Shown here in pieces: positions 38,501 to 47,500 of a stretch of DNA of 64,000 nucleotides. Made by a program: the position numbers and the translations under genes. How positions within the stretch are numbered: the stretch's first letter is position 1; the number at the start of each line of letters is the position of its first letter. The notes below the pieces were generated by a model. That model searched no databases. It had not been told where the DNA came from and saw only the letters and a list, made by a program, of their open reading frames with translations. This DNA is from Luidia sarsii (taxonomy: Eukaryota; Echinodermata; Asteroidea; Paxillosida; Luidiidae), in the NCBI GenBank assembly GCA_949987565.1, contig OX465105.1, positions 24,003,474 through 24,067,473 of the forward strand. Direction: 5' to 3'.

Positions 38501-41500
38501 AACGGAGATAACATTAATAGACACAAGGCCTCAAAATAAGTATACGCCTTTAAACATCTTTGGTTTATAGTAGGGTAAGCATTTACAATGTACATTAGTA
38601 GTAACAAAAGAAAATTAAAGTGGTTTGTCAAACTCCAGTATCGTTTTAGTTTTTAGCTTTCTTCTGATGTTTGATGCTTTTGAATTGAATTTCTATTGGA
38701 ATATTATTTTAATTGCAGGGCACCAAAACAGTCGTGAAATGAGAGGCTAATAAAATAAATAAGAAACAAAATGAAAGAAAAATCATATAAAAGATGAAAT
38801 AAAATTTACAAAATTAGCATATCAAACCAAAATATGGTTTTCAAAAGTATTCGTGAATTCGTGAGTCGGAGAGTACAATTATCTGTGGCCAAACGTCACA
38901 AAATCGTTTAGACTTTTCGATGCAACTTACAAAAGAAAAATGTAACTTTATCAAAGAATGAGATAAATAGCAGACCCAGTTACATTCCTATAGAATTAGC
39001 AGGAGTCACGCAGAACCGACCGGAATGAGGAATTCTCAAAATGCCGTTCGAATGCTTCAGAGTGCGATTGGAATACGCATCTAATGACTGCTGGGAAGTA
39101 CTGGATCACGAATGCACCTGGAATGTACTAAGGCCGTTCACGAAATTAAGGCTTAGGCTCGAGCTTAGGCTTCGGACAAACTCATCTTACTCGTTATAAT
39201 AATATTACAGGCATCTAGAAAACAAGCGTTCGGCCCCAGTTTCTACAGTGATTACTCTATCAAGCCAACAAGCCTTCAAATTCTGAAACAAACCACGACC
39301 CGGATTTTCAGGTTTTGTCAGACGGAGACGAAACGTGTGTACAGAAAGTGAACCAACTACACTTGCGCCTAAAAAAATATGCAATCCCAGTGTTGCTCCA
39401 AACAAAATGCTCCAAGTAACCCTCAAGAAACAACCGATCCATTTCGTCTTTTCCTTTGGATGCTTAGGATGTTGGGATTTCATACAGGTCAAACCAAATT
39501 AAAGGAAAAACGCGGACAGGGAACTTTTGGAAAGCATGCTACTGCCTGGCGTCCCTAACCCGGCAAAGACTAGTTGACTTTTTTGGGAAGACCACCATCT
39601 AAGGGCTAGATAGCTCAGATGGTAAGAGCGTTATAGTACGCAAAACCCGAGGTCTCGGGTTCAAGTCGGTCTCTGGTTCGATTTCCTGCAGGATTAGAAT
39701 CCTGGACACAATGTAGCGACTCGGCTTCTCTCATCTCCCAAAACCGATACTTCCTGTTTATCACCGACACATTGGGCAGCAACTGTCAGTCCCAAGACAG
39801 TGGTGATCCTTTGGTCATTTCATTCGCATCGCGATTTCTTGGGGAAACGGGGGTGATTGCCGGGAAGGAGAGATACCGGAGGGAGCTCTCCACATGAGTA
39901 TCCCAGGGCGATGGAGAGATACATCCACCAGAATCCCTTGTGCAATCTCTTTGATAAGGTCTTTGAAAGGTAAAGCCATCCATTTTCAACACTCCGTAGA
40001 AAAAAAACAGTTATTCTACAATATATACACGATGCTGATCACCTACGAATATCTAAGTGATTACTTTGTGCGATAATATATCATCAAGCCCACAATGATT
40101 GCGTGCAGTGTGCCCTTCGGGGCTTTTGCAAATGTATGCGATAGAGGTGACGTCACGGGGTGAAAGTTCCCTTGAAGTATGTGCCCTTTGACATTTCTCT
40201 AACATTAGTTACATTCACCGCGATGCGATGAAAGTAAATAATGTTGCACCGCCGGTATAGTGTCGAAAGGGGTCTGGGCTCCATATATGCAAAGGCACGA
40301 GTTTAAACAAAGAGCTTGGTATGGTGTTTTCGATGGCTTTCCCTTTCAGTCGTCATTATAATTTTCCGTGATTTAACACAGGTCACAAACATAGGTACAT
40401 AGTCGCCGAGAGAGGGCGTGCTTCGCTCTCAATTTAAAGTGGTCCCTGTGGACGAAAGACACGTATACTGACGCTGTACAGGACACGCATACATTGACTA
40501 CCATTATTTTAGGCACAGACCGGAAACCACGGACAAACGGTCGAGGGCCCTTATCACCCGCTCAGTGGCGGCGCGATCTGCCTCTATTTTTCCTACCGTA
40601 GAGGGCGTGCAGACCAGCCATGTCGTCACCGGTGAGCCCGAAATCGGGGTCACGTGGTCGCACCAAGGGGTACATGACGGACTGCGGGTCGGGGGAGTGG
40701 CCCAGGCCGATGGAGTGACCAATCAGATGCACAAGCATCTGGAAGAGATCAATGCCTGGAACAAAGGGGGGAAAAAGCATACAGCGAGTCAATCACCCAA
40801 TCAATCACTAAGTAAATCAATCAAAACAATCAACCACCCAATCAACATATCAATTAATAAATCACACAAGTTAGAGGGCCTGACATTTCGATCCTAACAG
40901 GACCTTTCTCAAAGGCAAAGTGACAAGCTCATACACAGACAGTCAGGGGAAGGAAAGCCCTGACACACATGACAGAGGATTGTAATACGCAAACATGTTG
41001 CAAACAGACTAAACTGACCAAAAATGCAAATATCAAAATATTAGGAGGGCCTGACGTTTCGATCCCAGCAGTAGGATCTAAACGTCAGGCCCTCCTAATT
41101 TTTGATAACAGTACTAGTCAATCGATTACCAATCGGATAAAAACAGGAAATCCGCCAACAAACCAATAAAAAAAAAATCAAACAATATGGAGTAATGATG
41201 ACATTTCTTCTGAAAATGCTTGGCATATCCATTAAAGTAAGTGTCTTGACTGCAGCGAATGTTGTCTTACCGTCGGCATCCTCGCCGAAGGTGAAATTCT
41301 CCGAGGCGTCCAAGTGGATCTCACCGGGCGTCCGCGGGTCGGTGGGCGGGAACCCGTGGCCTACCTCCTCCATGGGGTGCCAGAAGGGCCGCCGGTCGCC
41401 GTGGTTCATGGTCCCCATGAAGCGGACGTGAATGTCCGCCCGGCCCGAGCGCACCTCGGTGAACGTGAGGGGCGAGCGGCCGCTCCACACCCGGCAGGCC

Positions 41501-44500
41501 TCCCTCAGCACCCGGCGGAACACTCTCTTGGACTGGCCCTTCGGGATCCGGGATATCCTGTTGGGGTAGGAGGAGGGGGGGGGGATTGGCAACAAATCAC
41601 TCCAGCATAGAACAAAAAGAATCTAGCTTGATCTTATTTTTCCTAGAAAACGGACAGAAAACATTCGTACTGGGACAGGTTTTTGGTGGATCGGAAGTGG
41701 TATCGACGTCATCGATTACGTCATCGCCCATGACAAAAGTCCCTCATTACGATATGCTTCCCATGATCACGGTCGCCATAACCAGAGTTGAGTCAAGCTT
41801 AGTATATTATGTAAACATCCGTGGTAGTCATGGGTGCCATGACTGATCCAAGCCCTTGTAGATGTATACATCTCACCAACCATTAGTCACATTCTACATG
41901 TGCCAAGCTTCTGAGATATATCGTAAAGAGGAGCAAGAGTCCACTGAGGGTAGGTGGAGAAGTATTCATCCTCATCCATGACGTCATTGACATTTTCTTG
42001 GATTGATAGTGATTGCGAGATCCTGTTTTTTAAATGTCATGCTCTGCCAATTACTGTTTGTTAATTAACAAACGGTAATCCCAGCGGGTGATGAGACGGT
42101 GCATTAGTTCTTACCCGACAGTCAGGACTGAGGTGGGTAGGTCAGTCAGTCGGTCAGTCGGTCGGTAGGTCAGTCGGATTTTTAATCGGTTAGTCGGTCG
42201 GCCAGTCGAATAGTTGATCGGCAGGTAGTGAAGTTGGTTGGTCAGTCAGTCCGTCGGTCAGTCGGGTTTTTAATCGGTTAGTCGGTCGGCCAGTCGGATA
42301 GGAGATCGGCGGGTGATAACTTTGGTCATTCGGTTAGTCGGTCGGTCAGTCATGCATTTTAATCGGTTCGTCGGTTCACCAGTCGAATAATAGATCGGCA
42401 GGTGGAAAAGTTGGTCGGTCGGTTAGTCAGTCGGCTTTTTAATGGGCTAGACGGTCAGCCAATCGAATAGTAGATAGTCAAGAAGTCAAGTTAGTCGGTA
42501 AGTCAATTAGTCGGTCGGTCAGTACATTTCAATCGGTTAGTCGATCAGACAGTCGAGTAGTAGATCGATGTAGGTAGTCAAGTTGGTCGGAAAGTCAGTC
42601 GGTTAATCGGTCGGTGTGGACGCTCGGCCCGAGTGTCTAACCTGATGGTCAGGTCCGTCCTGTTCCACTTCCCTCCCTCCAGTCCGTAGCGGAAGCGACC
42701 GCGCTCGTCGGCCGAGGCGAAGGCGGGGTCGCCGCACCCGCAGCGCGGCACCTCCATCCGCTCCAGGGTGGGCGAGTCGATGGTCTCCGTCACGGCCAGT
42801 CCCTGGAAGGTCTGGAACCGACCGATGCCCTCCCTCACCATCTCCATGTCCAGCCCGTTGCCGCCCTTGCCCGCGTCGATGTCGATGTAGTCGTACTTCT
42901 TGAGGAACTCCTGGATTTTTTTTGGTCACAGAGCAAGGCAGAAACAAACACGAACAATTCTTTACAAATATATATATGTATAACATAAAGAAGAAAAAAC
43001 CAGTGGAGCCGTGGCCTTGTACTGATTGATTTAGCGAAGCAGGTGGAAAAGGGAGAGGACAGCGCATTATAAACACAGAAAGAATTCCTGCCGTGCGTTT
43101 ATTTTGATAAATTGCAGCTCGGCACAGAACTGACAAGAGCCGGGTCGGGGAAGCAGTGCCGTTCCCACGATAACGCGCAGACGATAGCCCAGCCGTTCAC
43201 GCCGAGACGAATTTTCTACGCGGTCTTTCCCAACCTTCAAAATACATCGTTCCACAGAAAATTGAGGAGCTTCACATCAATTCGGGAGCAGCGTCGCCAA
43301 ACGTTGTCAGACATCATAACGTCGAGTAGAAAGGTGCATTGGGTTGGTAATACACGGATGGAGCCGTTCAAAATATCAACTGATGAAGGGTAAACTTACT
43401 GGGAACTTAGAAACAGTTTTCTTTTTAAATAAAATGGCAAAGACAAATATTAACCGGACCGGCCTCGAACCAGCGACCACTGGTTTTCCGTACCGGCGCC
43501 TTTACCAATACCATGAGAGCTATCCAGCCCTTAGATGGCGGCCTTTCCAAATGGGCAATTGGGGTTTTTTTTCTTCAATATATCAACAGGTAACATTACT
43601 GGTCAGTGAAACACCAACTTTCGGATTGTGTGCACTAAAAAGGAAACTTCGACTCGGACACGGTCAATTCCACGACTCGAACTCGGACACACGTCCACTT
43701 TGAGTCTCAATTTCCATGACTGACCCGAGTAACGATAACGAGTTTCTCGCTCTTGGACATTTTTGTGACTGGGATACCGATTCTGCTGTACACAGTGTGC
43801 ACCATTTTCCGTCACAAATTTCGAGGGCATTTACGCGTCCATGACTTATGTACACACCGTTGATCTCTCGCCTTTCATTAGGTACTAATGTCAGTGGGAT
43901 TTGGTAGGGTTTTCCCTCAACTTTCAAGGACATGTTTAGGCTACGTGACCATGTGTAAACACAGGAGATTCGTGGCCAGGCATTACCGTAATTCATCTGC
44001 AAACATGACATTGGATGGGATTGGTACCTTTCACATTGGGATTGAAAGGTACTAATTTGTATGGGATTGGTACCCGTTTCACTTTGGATTGAAAGGTACC
44101 AATTTGTATGGGATTGGTACCAGTTTCACTTGGGATTGAAAGGTACCAATTTGTATGGGATTGGTACCAGTTTCACTTGGGATTGAAAGGTACCAATTTG
44201 TATGGGATTGGTACCCGTTTCACTTGGGATTGAAAAGTACCAATTTGTATGGGATTGGTACCAGTTTCACTTGGGATTGAAAGGTACCAATTTGTATGGG
44301 ATTGGTACCCGTTTCACTTGGGATTGAAAGGTACCAATTTGTATGGGATTGGTACCCGTTTCACTTGAGATTGAAAGGTACCAATTTGTATGGGATTGGT
44401 TTGAATGGGATTGATACCTTTCAATTGGGATTGAAAGGTACCGGTACCAATTTCGATGGGATTGGTAGTTGGTACCTTTCAATTGGGATTAAAAGGAACC

Positions 44501-47500
44501 AATTTGGATGGGATTAGTACCTTTCAATTGGGATTGAAAGGTACCGGTACCAATTTCGATGGGATTAGTACCTTTCAATTGGGATTGAATGGTACCGGTA
44601 CCAATTTCGATGGGATTGGTAGTTGGTACCCTTCAATTGGGATTAAAAATAACCAATTTCGATGGGATTAGTACCTTTCAATTGGGATTGAATGGTACCG
44701 GTACCAATTTCGATGGGATTGGTAGTTGGTACCTTTCAATTGGGATTAAAAGAACCAATTTGGAGTACCTTTCAATTGGGATTGAAATGTGCCAATATAT
44801 TATTGGGATGGGATTGGTACCTTTCAATAAGGATTGAAAGGTACCAATTTGGATGGGATTGGTATTACAATTAGGATTGAAAGGTACCAATTTGGATGGG
44901 ATTAGTACCTTTCAATTAGGATTGAAAGGTACCAATTTGGATGGGATTAGTACCTTTCAATTAGGATTGAAAGGTACCAATTTGGATGGGATTGGTACCT
45001 TCCATTGGTACGGTGTGGAACCAGACATCCTGAGACTCCAAAAAAAGACCTCACGCTGTGGCGACTGGCGCGGGAGCCAAGGTTGGTGGTCAGGACGCAC
45101 CATCGCGGACCCGGCCGACATCCTCCCAAAAAAAAAAAAAAAAAAAATACGTTCGCCAAAATGCTTATGACGCGGCAGCCACAAAATACCAGTCTTTTTT
45201 TATGAAGGGGGGGGTATGAATGATTAATTGGTTGGGGTTTTTTCTTCTTTTTACGAGGTCAACTATGCCACGGCCAAGGATGCGTGACGGCAAGCGACGT
45301 GTGGCTCTATTTGGCGTTAGCTGCCAAACAAGGCTGGTATTGTACTGTATGAATCAACCCATCGTTCAACGGTTCACGGTTTGGCGCAAATGTCGCCCAT
45401 TATTTTCTTATTTCACCCACAACAGTGTCATTACCCTAGTTAAAAAGAAAAAGATTCCAACGATGTTCGACTCAGGGCATTAGTCAGACCTTAAGTAACG
45501 TAACGTATTTGACTTTGGTGAGAAAAGAGGATTTTCATTCAAGAGAAAAGTGAATGACTTCGCACGCGCAAGAGTTATTGGGTGGTGGGATTTGTTTTCA
45601 CTTCAGCCAGAAATATGCAATTTGCGTCGGTCGGAGCATATTTTACAAGTAACTTGTTTAATTCTAACTTGTTTAATTATTTGCTTTTAAAAAAGGTCCT
45701 GTATGCTAGAACAGAAACGTCAGGCCCTCTAACTTTTGAGATGTATGTATTGCAGGTATGTATTTTAGTCAGTTTGCAAAATTGATATTTTATTTTGTAG
45801 TTCGGATGATAGCCGGTGTGTAAACATCTAAACATTTGTGGGATCATATCACATAATCTGAGTCACATCATCAGATAATCACACGACTGAAAGCCTTTGC
45901 ATCAACAATGTAAACGCCTTAAGCCACTTTCAGCTCAGTTCCCTTTTGTCATCAAACTCAAATTAGACCATTGGTGCGCAATTTGAAGCAGCAAGGTCGC
46001 TGCCGAATTCCACCAAATTAATGGAAAGGTAACCATCTCGATACGTAAAATATATTTGTTATTGAAAGATGTTCAAAGTTATCAGCTGAGATATATGGGT
46101 ATATGCGTAGGCCTATTGCTATACATAAAATGAAGAAAAACTTGACTTTTTTTCAATACCAATGTTTGAAAGGGGCACTCCAAAACACTCTGGCCTAGTA
46201 TTCAGCATGAACTACATTATATTCAGGAAGGACTAAATATAATTAACTACACTCAAGTGAATAGAATAGATCATGAAGTCAAGCGAAGAAGATGGAAGCG
46301 GCTTAGGTTATGTCGTGTCCTTAGAAAGCAGACCCATCTCCATTCTATACCATTGCATTGTCGTGGCATCCCTAGGGGAAGGTTGAAACTGGAAGGTCGA
46401 AAACAACTTAGAAGTTAGAGACGTAATTAGAGAGAGAAAATGGGAGGAAAGCATAATGGTCGGGAAGTGTGGAACGAGACTAGAGGGTGTTCTAATTAGT
46501 TGGGAACAAAATGGAGCCAACGAGTGACGGCTCTATGGATACCGGATCGCAGGGGACGACATGCGAGGTGGGGTAAATGGGTATACTGTACATCAAACTA
46601 CATGAGGTTTTGGAACTAGGTTTACACGCAATGCCACGTTTGCGCAATGACGGTTTGAACGCTTGCCTCTGTCCAAACATAGTTTCAACTCTGTAAAGCA
46701 ATCCCACCCAGTAACCCCGACTCATATCGGGTCTTGGGTTACTGCTATACAGTGGTTATGATTTCAACCCATGCTTCTTCCATATCTTTGTTCTGTTCTA
46801 CTTTTCTAATTTCTTTCGCTTTTTTTTATTTCGTATTACACAAAATTCCAATCCTGGAGGGTTCTCCGTGACTCACAGACCAATAATAATCGACGGACGC
46901 AGGGACCCCTACACCGAACGAGCGACGGGTGAACCACAGAAATGCAACGGATGACAATGATCCGGAAGGTTATACAAGAGGGAGGAGATTAACATGAATG
47001 GTGTCCTACGGGGGACTCCGTAGCCCCCCCCCCCCCTCCCCCTTCCCCACCTCCCCTTTCCTTCGACCTGTGTTATTACAAAATGGGGTTACCACGGGGT
47101 CAAGTCTTTGGGGAGGTATTCGGATTAATGACGCACGCTGCCAACTTCCAACACGAAGACAGAGCGTACATAGCAGGTTTTCAATTTCTCTCACTTTCTC
47201 CACACCATTCCCACCTGTGCCAGTGAATTATTGAGACGCTTTTGCGCAGGAAGGAAGTCAAGATTAATTTTCAATAAAGGGAGCGAATCGATGGCCGATC
47301 CCTCTTGGATTTCCACTGAAAAAACGGCATTGAAGCTTTCTATACAGTTCCATTTTCCCTTCTTTTTGGGGGGGTGAAACTCAAAGCCGAGTGCTTTGAC
47401 GGATCTCTTCCCCCGCTCAAAAACACGGGTATAATTCGATTGATTTTTTCAACAACAACAAAAAAAAAAAAATCTGCTCGACTTCTGACTTTCTCTCCTT

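Larger units (their letters stand above)
32230..40596 (-). other. Gene B intron 4 (8.4 kb)
   Basis: The longest intron; it separates the catalytic and hemopexin halves. It holds a 1-kb element, the telomere-core foldback, a 346-bp and a 446-bp inverted-repeat element, MITE families 1 and 2 and two tRNA-like repeats. 33421-34362, 36376-37057, 37311-39131 and 39677-40596 show no gene or clear repeat. Confidence 0.75.

Noticed and set aside
40755..40755. Gene B as a decayed pseudogene
   Set aside because: All eight exons are open with GT/AG sites and matching phases over 23 kb, and the zinc, Met-turn and hemopexin cysteines are kept. Loss of only the catalytic Glu points to a pseudoenzyme.
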